64,000 nucleotides of DNA from Chimonanthus salicifolius (Eukaryota > Streptophyta > Magnoliopsida > Laurales > Calycanthaceae): positions 4,464,001 to 4,528,000 of the forward strand of contig CM023540.1 of assembly GCA_013350335.1 (NCBI GenBank). Reading direction: 5' to 3'. The position numbers were made by a program, and so were the translations under genes. The notes under the pieces were generated by a model that was not told the origin of the DNA, did not search any database, and saw nothing but the letters and a program-made list of their open reading frames with translations. This document shows positions 44,972-58,374 of the stretch, piece by piece (position 1 is the first letter of the stretch; each line of letters starts with the position of its first letter).

Positions 44972-47900
44972 TGTAACGCCCGCCCCTTTTCACCGAAAAT
45001 CAGAGTCTAATTTTTTTTTTTAAAAAGGAAAAGTGACAAAGGGCGCGAACGTCACGACGCGAGTTAAGTCCGAGCTTCTAAAACCCTTCCCTTAACTGGC
45101 CAACCCTACGTGTGCGTGGAATGAAGTCCACGGAGAATGGTTCACGCGTAGAAGTAAGCATCGGGGAACATTTAAACCAATTGCGGAAAATTATAAAAGA
45201 GCCTAACCTACAAATTCTTAGATAGCAGGGAAGTTACATTCATTCAATCACCAAACATCCTTAAAACCATAATGTCCAAAATATAGTAAGTAATCTCAAT
45301 TATTACATTTCCGACAAATTAAACTACATCAAATACACATTTCTCAAAATAACTTAAATAAAATAATTAGTCCGCCTTCCAAAGCTCTTAAGCTTGGCTC
45401 CCGTCTCGTCCTCCTGCTCTAGCATTTCCTGCGTCATCAGCTAGGGTAGAAGTAGGGCGTTAGACCACGCGCCCAGTAGGACTCCGAGTAGGGCTAACAC
45501 ATGGATTAGTGATAACAAAGCAGATAGATAATACATAACGAAAAGCCATAGAATGAATGTCATGCCATGGGTGTCTGTGTTATGAATCCCACCCATCATC
45601 CTTACTATCCCGATGCCATATCTCCCTTGACGGTAAGGCCTCGTCAATGCGTAACCACAAATACAATATTCCCCTTGATGGAAGAATCATCATCAAGGTA
45701 TAACAATAAATACAACCCCCTTGACGGTAAGGCCTCGTCAAGGTACAATAATACATATGTGAAATGTCCCCATGCTTGTTTATCGGTCGCCCCGACGGAG
45801 CATGGACTCCGGTTTCATTTCATCCTTCCCTTATCATATGCCTCCCATGCCATGCATGAGATGTAGATGCCATTTGCCATGTAATATATGAAATTCAATA
45901 GTAATAAAACCCATCTTAAAACAATTACAAGATTACCAACTAAATCCAAGGGAAAACATCCCACAATATTTAATCCAAAACCCATCATAAGCATTCACAT
46001 AATTTCCAAAATAATTTAGAGTAAAACATCACATGATACATAATCCATAACATATCTTAAAGACAACCGCATGATTTCCAAAATAGATTAAAGAAAACAT
46101 CACCCAAATCATGGCTTACAAAAAGGTAGGAATCCTACCGAATACCGACCCGCGTCCCTTTACGTTTTCCGTTTGATAAACCCAGTCGCCGATCGCGCAC
46201 TGCCTGCGATGTCCAGTACCTTATTACACGTTCATCATTAGTCCATGTTTTAACCATTTCTAAGCCCATATGCAAAAAAAACCGGTCACTATTTAGGTTT
46301 TGTGGGTCCCATATCATCTATTAAACCTTTTACTCCCATAAGTCTTAAAATTCAGCCACCCTAGGCTTTATCAATCACTTATAAGGTTATTACATTAGCT
46401 CCCCTAAGTCCATGATCAATTTCCATGGAATTCTTGAATTTGGCCACTAATTACGGTTTTGCCACTACCCCTTTTTTCATGCTTAATCACTCATTTATCC
46501 ATGCATGATTAAGTCCATAATTGATCATAAACTTAGATCCCCAACTTAGGTCCATTAATTATCCATTGACCCATGTCACAATGCCATTAAAATTAACCAT
46601 TTTATTAATCTACCCCTCATTCATTTAAACCCATACAAAATCCCACACTTAACCCTTTAGATGGGTAATGAATCATGGTTTCAAAATACCTCATTCATCA
46701 ACTCTTCCCATGGGATTTAGCTCATACATTTAAACTACAATGAATCCATTACCCATTCATACTCTTTGGAGACCATGAACATCACTCATCCTCCAATTTA
46801 ACCCACCAAAATGGATCACAATTGGGCCATGGGTTCGGCCATACACCATGGCCGAACCCATGGTGTCCTTTCCCCATTTTTCTTGGGTCCATTGTTACAC
46901 ATTTGGGTTTATCACAAATCCCTCCATGAAGGGTTTAATTCATACACTTAAAACCATCATCCTTAGCTACATTAGAGTCCATTACAAATATCAATGCTAA
47001 AACCATTTTCGGGTCCATCAACACCACCAACATTCCCATTTACTTTCCATTATTCACAACCCTTCATTCCACCATTTGATCACCATAGGGTTCGGCCATA
47101 CACCATGGCCGAACCCATGGCTCAAGGTTCACTTCCTCCATGCATTTCAATGCCATAAACCCCTTTGCATTTTCATCATAAAACCATTTTACAACTTACT
47201 CCCATTCATTCATCTACAACCCTAATTTTCATTAGATAAAACCCTCATTGTCTTCCATCTTTTTGAAACCCTAATTATTTAAATCCAATACCAAATCACC
47301 CACCATGGGGTTCGGCCATACCACATGGCCGAACCCTATGGCCCATAATTTTCTTCCAATCATCCAATTCTATGCTTAATTTCATAAATTACCCAATGCA
47401 CATAATCCAAGTATTTATTTCTTTTCCCTAACCCTAATTTTTCAACTTAGGGTTTTTGCCCACTTTTCCATTCATTCCATTTGATGGATTTAAAATCCAT
47501 AGCATAAATTTACTTGACTACCATTAAATTCACAAAATAAAACCCAAATCTTAAACCCTAAAATCCAAAATTTCTTGTTTAAGAAATACTCACTATCCGA
47601 CATCTCCTCCGATTTCCGCCGCTCCCGTCGGTCTCCGTAGCCTCCTCTCTCCTTCCTTTTAATCTTTGGTAGGTTAAGATTTTTTATCAAGGGTGGCAAT
47701 CCCTAACCCTAGAATCAGCCAAGGTAAGTTTTGTGTGAGAGAGGGAGAGGGGAAAATTATGAGAGGGAAGATGATAACCCTTTACCTTAGAGTGATTTCT
47801 CTCAAAATTCTACTTCTTTCTTCTCTCCTTCTCTTCTCTTTTCCTTAATTCTCTTTCTCTCCTTCACTTGGATGTAGGGGACGACCATGGGAGAATGAAA

Positions 47901-48690
47901 ATGGAGAGAGTAGAATGAAAAGAGAATAAGAAATGGTAAAGAAAAAATGGACTTATCTTAACTTGTTTTACCATTTATTACTCCACCAACCCTAAGATAT
48001 TTTCTTAGATATTTTTAAATATCTCTTATTTGCTTTATGGTGGTGGTTATCTAAACCACCACCATGCCCAACGTGTTTAACATTTTGAGGTGGGGTAGCT
48101 TGGTCTCCATTTGACCAATCTAACCCCATTTAGCCACCAACTTATTAATTTAAGTATTTAATGAAGTTGGTAATTAACTTAGGTTAATTTATTTTTATTT
48201 AACCTAATTCCCATTATTCCACCCATGGTTGACCAAGTCAACCTTGGTGGCCGACCCCACCAATCATTGGCCCACACGCCACCTCACTTGATGAGGTGGA
48301 GGTGGGTCCCACTTGGCCACACCACCTTGGTTTAATTTTTAACTTAACTTAGGTGATTTAATTTCATTGAATACCCTCTAAATGGATCACCATTGGGCCC
48401 ATGGCCCAATTACATTTCCATCTAGCCCATTTACCTTAGAGCTCAACTACTTTGACCCATCGGGTCCCAAATGGGTATGTGACCCAATTTGACCATTCTT
48501 GACCCATTTAACCCTCATTGCCCCTTTAAATGAATTTAAATCAACTCCATAGTCCATTGGGCCATACTTGGGCCTTTGTCCAAATTTTTTGGCCCACTTA
48601 CTCTTTACTTCACCAATTTTCCAATTTCCATCACTAAAATAACTTATATCCACATTTTTTTTATTAATTTAAAAATTCCGGGTCCTAACA
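44972..48690 (-). mobile_element. Solo LTR, 3719 bp, inside Sirevirus RNase H
   Basis: Minus strand starts TGTTAGGACCCGGAATTTTT and ends GGGGCGGGCGTTACA. Perfect duplication TACAA (44967-44971, 48691-48695). Same family as 37684-41831, opposite orientation. Hairpin modules at 46830, 47090 and 47310. Confidence 0.92.
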
Positions 48691-49889
48691 TACAATGTCA
48701 TGGATTCTTGCTTAAGCCCATAATCGACCAACATTTGTTTCATCCAGATCAGTTAGGTACAACAGCTTGCAGTTGCAATGTACTCTGCTTCAGCTGTGGA
48801 GAGAGATTGAAGATTGTTTATGGCTATGCCATGCTACTAAACAATTTCTGAAGTAGAAGCAACCTCCACTGGTAGATTTTCTGTCATCACTATTTCCAGC
48901 CCAGTCTGCATCAGTGTATCCAGCTATCAAGAAGGAAGTATCATATGGAAACCAAATTCCATGAAAGGTAGTACCGGCTACATATTTTATAATCCTTTTA
49001 ACAGTTTTGAGGTGTGAATCTTTAGGTTTGGATTGAAATCTAGCACAAGCTCCTACACTAAATGAGATGTCTGGTCGACTTGCTATGAGGTACAAGAGAC
49101 TTCCTATCATGCTGCTATACAAGCTGGGGTCCACATCTGTCCCATTCTCATCTTTGAATAATTTGATGGTTGTACTCATAGGGGTGGTCGCATGCTTACT
49201 TCCTTCTAGACCAAATTTCCTTACAAGTTCTTTTGCATATTTGGATTGGGAAATAAAAAGTCCATCATGACTTTGCTTGATTTGAAGACCACTGAAATAG
49301 TTTAGTTCTCCCACCATACTCATTTCAAATTCAGATTTCATTAGTTTGGAGAAATTCAGTGCAGCCTTTTCACTTGTAGACCCAAACACTATGTCATCCA
49401 CATGGACTTTGGAAGTAAGAATAGACACCTTAGTCTTTTGACAAATAGAGTCTTGTTTACACTCCCCCTTTGAAAATTGTGACCAAGTAGGTATTGGGTT
49501 AATCTCTCATACCAGGCTCTTGGCGTTTGTTTGAGGTCATATAGAGCTTTCTTAAGTTTGAACACATGGTTGGGAAATGTTGGATCAATGAATCCTTTGG
49601 ACTGTTTTACGAACACTTGCTCATTTAAAAAACCATTCAAGAAGACAATTTTCACATCCATTTGGTAGAGTTTGAACTTGAGATGGCATGCAATTGAGAG
49701 CAGAATTCTAATGGATTCTAATCTTGCTACGGGGGAAAATGTTTCATCAAAATCTAAACCTTCAATTTGAGTGTATCCCAGTGCTACCAGTCTTGTTTTA
49801 TTTCTCACAATGGTTCCGTGTTCATCCAGTTTGTTTTTGAAAATCCATTTTGTTCCAATTATGTGTGTTTCCTTGGGCCTGGGAACCAA
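48691..49889 (-). pseudogene. Sirevirus RT and RNase H N-terminal part
   Basis: RT: GTKWIFKNKLDEHGTIVRNK, LDFDETFSPVARLESIR, YQMDVKIVFLNG, a frameshift near 49430, then HVDDIVFGS (first residue of YVDD is His), TTPMSTTIKL, and RNase H GYTDADWAGNSDDRKSTSGG and AEAEYIA. Stops at SLHS* and CCT* and the frameshift inactivate it. Confidence 0.9.
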
Positions 49890-50600
49890 ATCCCATACAT
49901 CATTTCTAGTAAATTATCCTTGTTCCTCTTGCATAACATTAACCCAATCTTCATCAGCTATGGCTTCTTCTATCCTTTTGGGTTCCAGTTGTGAAGTAAA
50001 ACATCCATAATTAACCAAGTTCTCAAGCTGTCTTCTTGTTCTTACTCCAACAGTGGGTTCTCCTATGATTTGTTTGAGAGGGTGTTATATTTTTTAGAGG
50101 TTTTGGTTCAGGTATCTTGTGGTTTATCTTTGTTTTCTAGATTTTCTTCTCCTTGAGCTAACCTAATGATTTCTTCTTCTTTTAACTCTTTATCTGGTGT
50201 ATTTACTTGGTCATTTACTACAACATTCATTGATTTTTGGATGTCACCAGTTCTAAGGTTCTTTACCCTATAAGCATGACTATTTGTAGAATATCCTAGG
50301 AAGATGCCACCATCGCTTTTGGATTAAAATTTTCCTAAATGCTCTCTATCCTGTAGTATGTGACATTTGCTTCCAAAGACTTTAAAGTACTTAGAGTTGG
50401 GTTTCCTACCAGTCCAAAGTTTATACGCAGTTTTGTTTAGCCCAGCTCTCAAATATACTCGATTAATGACATAGCATGCAGTGTTAACAGCTTCAGTCCA
50501 CATATTTTTTGGAATATTCTTACTTTCAAGTAGGTGTCAGCCATTTCTTGAAGGACCCTATTTTTCCTCTCGGCAACTCCATTTTACTGAGGTGTTTTGG
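49890..50600 (-). pseudogene. Sirevirus integrase C-terminal/linker, decayed
   Basis: Begins at NGVAERKNR (integrase Glu motif, preceded by a stop in place of Gln) and proceeds through many stops to the RT. Only scattered copia similarity. Confidence 0.6.
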
Positions 50601-51470
50601 GGGCAGAATATTCATGATGGATGCCTCATTTTTCACAGAATCTATTAAATGACTGATTTTCAAATTCCCTCCCATGGTCAGTCCTTATTCTGTGAATATT
50701 TGACTCTTTTACATTCATAATCCATTTTGCAATGATTTTGAATTCATGAAATGCATTAGATTTTTGCCTCAAGAAGGCCACCCAAGTATATCTAGTATAG
50801 TCATCAACTATTACCAGGACATATCTCTTTCCACCAGCACTTTCGTGTTGAGTGGGTCCAACTAAGTCCATGTGAAGCAGTTCTAAGGGTCTAGAAGTTG
50901 CAACCAAATTTGTATGTTTATGAGCTGCCCTGATTTGTTTTCCCTTTTGGCAGTCACCACAGATGTTTTTTCTGATCGTCTAACTTCAGGTAATCCTTTT
51001 ATATGTTCACTTAGTTTGGACAAGTCCTTGAAGTTCACATGACCGAGCCTTTGATGGCAAAGTTCAGCTTCACTGATTTTGGACAAGAGGCACTCATGTG
51101 TGATAGGAGTTGATTTACAGTCCAAAACGTAGCAATCATCAGAAGTAAGGATGCCACTCAAAACAACTTTACCTTCTTTTGAATAAACATGATAGTCTTT
51201 CTTACTAAAGGTGACTTTACTATCATTAGCACACAGTTGAGATATACTAAGTAAATTGTGTTTAAGTCGATAAACAAGATATACATCTCTTATAACCTTA
51301 GAGAATGGTAGATTCAGTGACCCCTTACCAATTATATTTGTCATGTTTTCATCACAAAAAACGGCAGATCCTCCTTTAAAATTGACTAAATCAGACATGT
51401 AAGAACTGTTTCCAGTCATATGTCATGAGCGTCCACTATCCAAGTACCACTTGGATTGCCTTTCAACATT
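50601..51470 (-). pseudogene. Sirevirus protease end and integrase core
   Basis: WYLDSGRS then a TGA then HMTGN (protease active-site region with a nonsense codon), YRLKHNLLSISQLC, ELCHQRLGHVNFKDL (HHCC finger), then after a frameshift PLELLHMDLVGPTQ, IVDDYTRYTWV and IRTDHGREFEN. Two of the three catalytic acids (HMD, RTD) are kept in the frames seen. Confidence 0.85.
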
Positions 51471-51747
51471 TAAGGCTGTATGAATCATGAAGCTTTTATT
51501 ATTTGGAGAACAAATAGACGAAGGAGCAATGGTAGAGTTCATCTCCTTTTGATGTATAATCTGTCTAGATTTGAAATAGGTTTCCCATCAAAGAATCTGA
51601 TCCTTGAATTCCCAGTCTATCCAGGATGATTTGTAAATTTTGATTTAGTCCATTATGACTTTGATTTCCCAGTGGACACCTCATCAGAAGCTTTTTCTTG
51701 AGATATCAATTATATTCAAGATGACCCCTTTTTCCACAATAGGTGCA

Positions 51748-52620
51748 CTATATGTTAGAGAGTTTGGACGTCTGGTTTTTACCAAATATGGCAATTTGCC
51801 TTGGGGTAACTTCCACATTTTTATAATGCTCTATCCCAGACTTATCCTTGTAATTCTTTCCAGAACTAAGGATTTTTCCCAATTTTTCATTTCCATGAAC
51901 GACCTTGTCTTGAGATTTAGATAACATTTCTACATCAGATATTAACAAAGTAATCTTGTTTTCAAGACACCTTTTCATTTCTGTCAAGTGTTTGTGACTC
52001 TCTTGCATAGATCCACTTGGGATTGAAGGTTAGTCTGGCTTTTTCTCAACAATAATATCTCATCAATTGATTTTTCAAATTTTGTCGAGAAAGCTTCTTT
52101 TTCAGTTCTTTCAATTTCAAGGAGTTTGGTCAGGTAGGCATTCTCACTTCCAAGTTTGTGAGCTTTCTTGGTCAATTCCATACTAACAAGATACAGAGCA
52201 CTGTATGATTCTTGAAGAGCATCAAGAGTCTCTTCATTTTTAGATTCACTAAAATGTTCTTATTTATCATAAGGAAACGAAGCAACAAGACCAAGAATGG
52301 TACCTTTACTTTCCTTATCCAAGATTGATGCAGACTCAGATTCTTCTGCGTCTTTTAACTTTCTTTTTATTTTGTTTGAGCCTTCTTCCTTTTGATGATG
52401 AGTTAGCCAACCTGTCATAGTGATCACAAGAGCAAGACCTACTATAGAATTGTATACATGATATTGTGAATGTGGGTCTTCCAGGCATAATTTTTAATAA
52501 CTTTGACTCGATATTTACCCCAGTTATTTTCTTCTCTAGACATCGACATATAGGTATCCATGACAGTAGTTCTAGCACCCAAATCTCACTCGGACAATTA
52601 AATCCAAATATATAGAGCAT
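51748..52620 (-). pseudogene. Sirevirus gag remnant
   Basis: Shortened gag. Coiled-coil-like KAHKLGSENAYLTKLLEIER and SIDEILLLRKSQ, then CLENKITLLISDVEML and KLGKILSSGK. Only about 0.9 kb separates the primer site from protease, so most of the capsid region is missing. Confidence 0.7.
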
Positions 52621-52624
52621 GCGG

Positions 52625-52637
52625 ACTCTGATACCAA
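52625..52637 (-). promoter_or_regulatory. Sirevirus primer-binding site
   Basis: TGGTATCAGAGTC on the minus strand, two bases after the 5' LTR, complementary to initiator Met-tRNA. Confidence 0.85.
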
Positions 52638-52638
52638 T

Positions 52639-54343
52639 TGAAAGTTCTCTTTCTGGTACTAGAACAAGATTGACCCGAGAGAGAAGAGAGGGGGGGGGGG
52701 GGGGGGGGGGTTAATAGGTCAATCCTAATTCGTGGTCCTTTTCAAAATTCCTTGATTGGTTAGTATTTATGCAGCGGATATTGCAATCAAGTTTTTGTGT
52801 GTTAGCAACAGTGATTATCAAATAACATGATACATTAGCTCTACCACCATTAGATTAAGGACACAAGATTTATAATGGTTCGGTTTACCAACCTACATCC
52901 ACTGTTAGGACTAGCTCAACCTTGAGCTATCCCCAAATTCACTAAGTGGGGACTTACACCCTGACAATTAGAGTAGGAATTCCACCTCACTCAATTGGCT
53001 GTGAATTCCACCCACCACATGTACTAGAGACTACGCTCTAGATTTTTTATAGTGGTTCCGGAGCCAAGCCTCCTTAATCCACTTTCACAGGACAAAGGTT
53101 TTAACAACAAAATTAAAACCAAGAAGTATTTGCCTTGTAGCTCTTCTCGAAGATGTGTGCTTCTCAAAAATCCACCCAATGTGTGCCTGAGTTAATCCCG
53201 ACGCTCCGCCTTGTAGTTGTCGTTCAGCAATCACAATATCAGGGTGACGAGGAAACATGCTCTTATCCTAGTTGGTATCTTATCTTATCTCCTCTCTTCC
53301 TTTCTTGAAAACTTAATCAAAGATTGATTGTAGTTGATTCTCATATGTAGGCACAAGAGGGTTGATCATTCCTTAGAGTGTGTGAGTTTTCTCACTTCAA
53401 GGAAGATGATTAAATGATCACACAACTCTCATATTTATAGAGGAGTCAACGCAGTTTTTTAAACTGTCCAGTATCTATAGGTCGGTGGCACCAATGTATC
53501 GGTGGCACCGATCGGTCGGTCTTCATATTTATTACCACTCAACCACCTGACCGTTGCTCATTAAATGCACTTCCAACGGCATACTTAAATCCCGGTCGAT
53601 AGGTCGATGTCACTGATGGGTCGACAGTCATGGCACCGAAACGTCGGTGCATACGAGGGTCTCGATCTGGGGCAACACCATGCCTACAGTGTTTCAAGTC
53701 CAGAAACTTGTCCTGCCTAGAAGGACTTATCGCCCTTTGCAAAGGAGTCTGTCTTGGTACTCTCGATCGGTTTGAAATACCGAGATATCTGTTTTCTCGA
53801 GAGTCAACCTACGTTTTAAGTTCCAGAACTCAGAAGTTATCATCGATGAGTCGTTTACCACGAGGGGTCGTTAAGTTCATCACCGAGGGGTCGGTGAATA
53901 TGAGACTCTTCATCAGAGGTATACTCAGAATGACAGTTTAATGTTCCAGAACTTTTGTCAATCTGGCCGACCAGTCTTTGACCACGATGGGTCGATCCTG
54001 TTTCCACCTATTGGTCTGTGAGAACTACTGGTCGAGCTCACAGTGAACTTAATTCATATTCCAAGTTCGCTTCCAATTCACCGTCAGGCTTCCTCTGTAG
54101 GCTTTTTATGTTTTTACTATTTGTTCAACTAAGCCTAGGAATGGTCCTCCAAAGGTGTGGGTACCACCTAAAGTCATCTATGGCCAAATACCTGTTTTGT
54201 GATTACCAAAACGATGAGCTTTAATTCGGTGGAGCATGATCTTCAATCTTGATCACATTGAGTCTTCAAGCTTCTTAGTAAGTGTTTCTTCCAGATTCAT
54301 AGAATTAACAAACTTAGGGACTTGGTAAGCTGGGGCACTAACA
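52639..54343 (-). repeat. Sirevirus 5' LTR, 1705 bp
   Basis: Minus strand TGTTAGTGCCCCAGCTTACC ... AGAGAACTTTCA. Contains a G21 run (52690-52710, plus strand) and CTATAAATATGAG near 53433-53445 (reverse). Confidence 0.9.
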
Positions 54344-56528
54344 GATTTCTTCGAATTGAGATGGGTAAGTTTGTATGGAGACTTTCTTTCAAAAAATGGA
54401 GATTTGACCTAGGATTGGAAGACTGGTTGGGGTTTGGACGTGGTGTAGAGTGGAATGATAAAATTTGGATTTTGATTGACCATTTGTAGAGAGCAGGCAT
54501 GGTTGGGACAAACCCAAGCCCCAAATTTCAAAGTTGGGTGGCTTGGATCTTTATAGACAAGGTCCAACTTGAAATTAGGCAAATGAAGGATGTAAATATA
54601 GGGATTTGTACTCCCATGCTTTCAGAATTTGGGATTCTTTCCCCAAGGATACCGATGGACCCATTTGCTCAAGAAATAAGTATGGAACTTACGAAAGATT
54701 TGGGGTTTTCATTTTATGTAAAATCAAAACCCCATTTCTTGAAATGGAGGCTTATGTATGGCCTGTTTGTGGTTGGATTTGGTGTGACCAGCTCTTAATC
54801 CCTCCGGTGTGAATAGTTGTCTTTCCACGGGAGATTCGGACTCGCCCGTATACTAGGTGAGGGACTTTCCACACTTGTGTATGGTTTGAATTTGAATAAC
54901 ATTTGAGAAATTGGATTCCACGCTTGAATGTAAATGCATGAAGATGTATGATAAAGTAGTAGGTTTGCATGAATTATGACGTCATTATGGTGTGTGGAGA
55001 ATGAAATTGAAAGGTTGAATATGTATGAAATGACTCCCCTATGTGAAACATGAGTAGGCTTGAATATTGAACTTGTGGTGTGCAATATGTTCTTATGTCG
55101 AAATGTAATATGTTCACCATGAATGATGAATTTAGAATTAGAATGTATTTGGGTGGGACATTAAATATGTGAATGTGAGGATTCTCTGTATTTCATTCGC
55201 TCATAAATTGTGCGAAATATTGTGAATGGAGCACCGTGTTGGAATGTGAATATGCGAGTGTGAATGTCTTACCCAAACATGAGATGATGATGTGGTAGAA
55301 AATCATATGAGAATCTATTTCATAACGAAAGAGATGAAATGCATGATTGAACATGATGAACAACATAATCATATGTGTAGAGAAAAGTTATATGTTTGAA
55401 TGTGATGTGACACTCCAATCCTTGCGATGCCTCTTCATTTCCTTGAAAAATATAAAGCATATGCATACAGATGGTTCACATGCATGAAAGTGATATGATG
55501 ATTAGAATGCTAGAATTGCATCTCCATGGATGGACAGTGGAGTGCATGATTCATTATGATGAACATCATGATAAGAAGAAATGTGGAAATGACATGAAAT
55601 GGGATGTAGTGGCAATGCTCTAGGTATCCAAGTCACGAAATGGGACATAGTGACAACCACAAAATGGGATGTAGTGGCACCTTAGTTGTACAAGTCATGA
55701 AATGGGATGTAGTAACAACCATGAAATGGGATGTAGTGGCGGCGTAAACAGAGCAAGCTACCACCATGAAATGGGACTTAGTGATGGATGGCAATGACGT
55801 AGACCATGAAATGTGACGTAGTGGCGGAGCCAGCAGAGCAGGCTATACCATGAAATGGGACGTAGTGGTGGATGGCAATGACGTCACTCACGAAATGAAA
55901 GTAGTGACGATGACATGTGAATGTGAAAGAGTAATTGAATTCAACACATGTCATTACATACATGCATTATAGAAAGTTGTAGATGTTGAGTTGCATATTG
56001 CTTGTTGTTATTATTGTTAATGCATGCCCGTATACTAACCCTTCATAGTTTCTGGATATGTTCGAGAGATGGGGTCCGAAAGACCCCATGGACAGACATA
56101 GGAGTAATATGAGCTGAAGAACTTTTACTTTTGTTATTTTGATTTTACATGGCATGTAATTGTGGGTTATGTAATTCTTAGACCATGTGAATGTGTTGTA
56201 AGTTTTATATATTTGAACTCTATGAACCTTATGCTTTGCTTTGAGAGATAATAGTATGGTTAGAATTAAATAAGAGGATGAATGATGCTTTATGAATGGG
56301 ATGGTGCAAACATTAGAAGAATGATCATAGAAAAGTCCCATTTTCAGGGGAGACTTCGCTGAAATTTCAGTAGAATCCTCGAAGACCCCAAAAAGGATTT
56401 AGAGTTCATGGGATTCACCTTACTAGGGGGTTTCCCAAGTGTACATGGACTTGGATGTGTGAACAAGGAGTTTTTTTTTTTAAAAAAAAATCCAGTCATG
56501 TGCCCGATGGGTGAATCGTGACAGTTAC

Positions 56529-58374
56529 GAACAAATTTACTGATAAAATTAGGCGTTCAAGGAATTCAATTATAATATGGAATTGTAAATTTGAATGCAA
56601 TTAATTGACAATCAAAACTAAATACAATTCACCAAACAAATGCATGCATCTAGCACTAATTTGAATTGAAAATCAATGAACCTTCTAATGAATAAAATTT
56701 GGACTAGATGAAATAATGAAAACTTAAATTCCCAATGCAACAAACACACCAATTACTTACATTAAAATTAACTCAACACAAAAACAAATTAATTTTAATA
56801 GAAACCCAAATTGTCCCAAGAAATTAAAATGAAGGTGATGAAAAAAGGTGAAATAGAAGAAGTGGTCCAAATTGCACTTCAATTTCATGAGAATTTTGAT
56901 ACCTGAAGACCCGACCAAAATGTGTCAATTGGGCCTCCAATTGTGCTCATTAGATGCCCATGAATCTAGCATATGGACCCTAGGACTTAATAATGGTATT
57001 TAAATACCCAAATACCCGATTACTTGGCCCATATGTTGAGGAGGGAGACAAAAAATGGGAATGAACTTCCCACCTTAATTTCACCTTCTTAAATTCACCT
57101 CCTTTCTTCTCACCTATATAACCCACCTACTTAATTAATTTAAAAACTCAACAAATAAAGCAATTGCTGCCCTTGCTACCACGGGCCTAAGCACAAAGGA
57201 AGAAAAATTTCTCGAGATAGGAATCCAATTTCGCCCAAGCTATAGCAAGAATTTTCTAGATTTTTAAGAAATTATTTTTGGAGCAGAATTTTCTTCAATA
57301 TTAGCATCTTCTACAAGTCCACACGTCCAGACAATAAGGAATATTTTTATTTCATTTTTAATTAGTTTTCTATGTAAAAGCCACAGGGCAGTTCCGTGAT
57401 CGACTGAAAAAAATAACAGTTTTTGTACTTGGAATGCCTTAGGCATGCAGCCTCCTTTGTGATTTTTTTTTTCTTTGCATAAAACCTCTGCTTAAGAGAG
57501 GTTGGACGATCATTGTAAACAAGCAAGGAATTGAAGTTAATTGAAGGCTTGGACTTTTGTGGAGTCTCTCCTTGTATGGTGAGTCTTTGGATTTCTATCG
57601 ACTTTAATTTATCTTTATTTTGAGTTGATTTTGATCTAAGTGATTTGTGTGTTTGTCGCATTGTGAATTTAAGTGTTCGTTGATTGCATCTAACAACAAT
57701 AGATTGAAATTAGATTCCACAATCTAAATTTTATTCATTAGATGGTTTAATAATTTTCAATTCAAATTAGTGTCGGATTTGAATTCATATATGCATTGGT
57801 TTGTATTTAATTTTGATTGTCAATTGATTGTTTTCTAATAATTGCATTCCAATTTACAATTTCACTTTCTATTGAATTTTTAAACATCTAATTTTATTGG
57901 TAAATTTGTTCATAACAAATTATTCTAGTGAAATTAGAGCTATCCCTTTCTTGAGCGAGTGAGAGTGAGAGTTGAAATTTTTTAGGGCTTCAATAATTGA
58001 AGTCATTGATTCGGATTATTTCGGACGGTAAAATTTAGATCTAAAATTTTATTAAGTTGAGAGTTCTTGAATGTTTATAAGATTTCTTACAGTTACAACT
58101 ATTAGCCTTAATCAATTGGTGACATCTTTTATTAAGCTCTCTCTCTTTTAAAAGCATAAGGAATGCAACTTGAGTGACATGCTGCATTTTCCAACCAAAG
58201 AAACGACAGAATCTCCAACAAAAGGTAGAGAATGTCGTCTACTCCTAGATGAGTAAAAAATTGATATTATATGGGTCAAATTTCTTCTAAGACAAGAGAT
58301 CTTAAAGAAGAACTTTCAAACAAGTCTAGATTTATTTTTTGAATGATTAGTTAGTTATTCATTTAAACGTAAAG
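56529..58374. repeat. Inverted pair of related LTR-like sequences
   Basis: 56529-56705 is the reverse complement of 57705-57911 with about 80% visible agreement (AACAAATTTAC, CAATTGACAATCAAAA, CTAATTTGAATTGAAAAT). The arm continues on the left in 33487-33795. The spacer includes a promoter-like CCTATATAACCC (57113). No coding sequence. Confidence 0.55.

Larger units (their letters stand above)
42312..54343 (-). mobile_element. Sirevirus-type copia retrotransposon, full length with nested solo LTR
   Basis: LTRs 52639-54343 (5') and 42312-44008 (3'), perfect duplication GATTT (42307-42311, 54344-54348). Primer site TGGTATCAGAGTC after the 5' LTR; several purine tracts before the 3' LTR. Order on the minus strand: gag remnant, protease, integrase, RT, RNase H. 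Net length is about 8.3 kb after removing the 3.7-kb insertion. Long 1.7-kb LTRs, a coiled-coil gag remnant and RT wording VARLESIRILLSIAC fit the Sirevirus/Maximus lineage. All frames are broken. Confidence 0.88.
33796..56523 (+). mobile_element. Outer solo LTR (net ~2.8 kb) split by three insertions
   Basis: Starts TGTAATGACCCGA (33796), continues at 37550, 41837 and 54349, and ends ...GAATCGTGACA (56523). Joints are defined by the target duplications of the insertions. Its own duplication is degraded (TTTAT left, GTTAC right), but the uninterrupted homologous sequence at 57906 shows GTTAT at the equivalent site. No coding domain. Confidence 0.75.
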
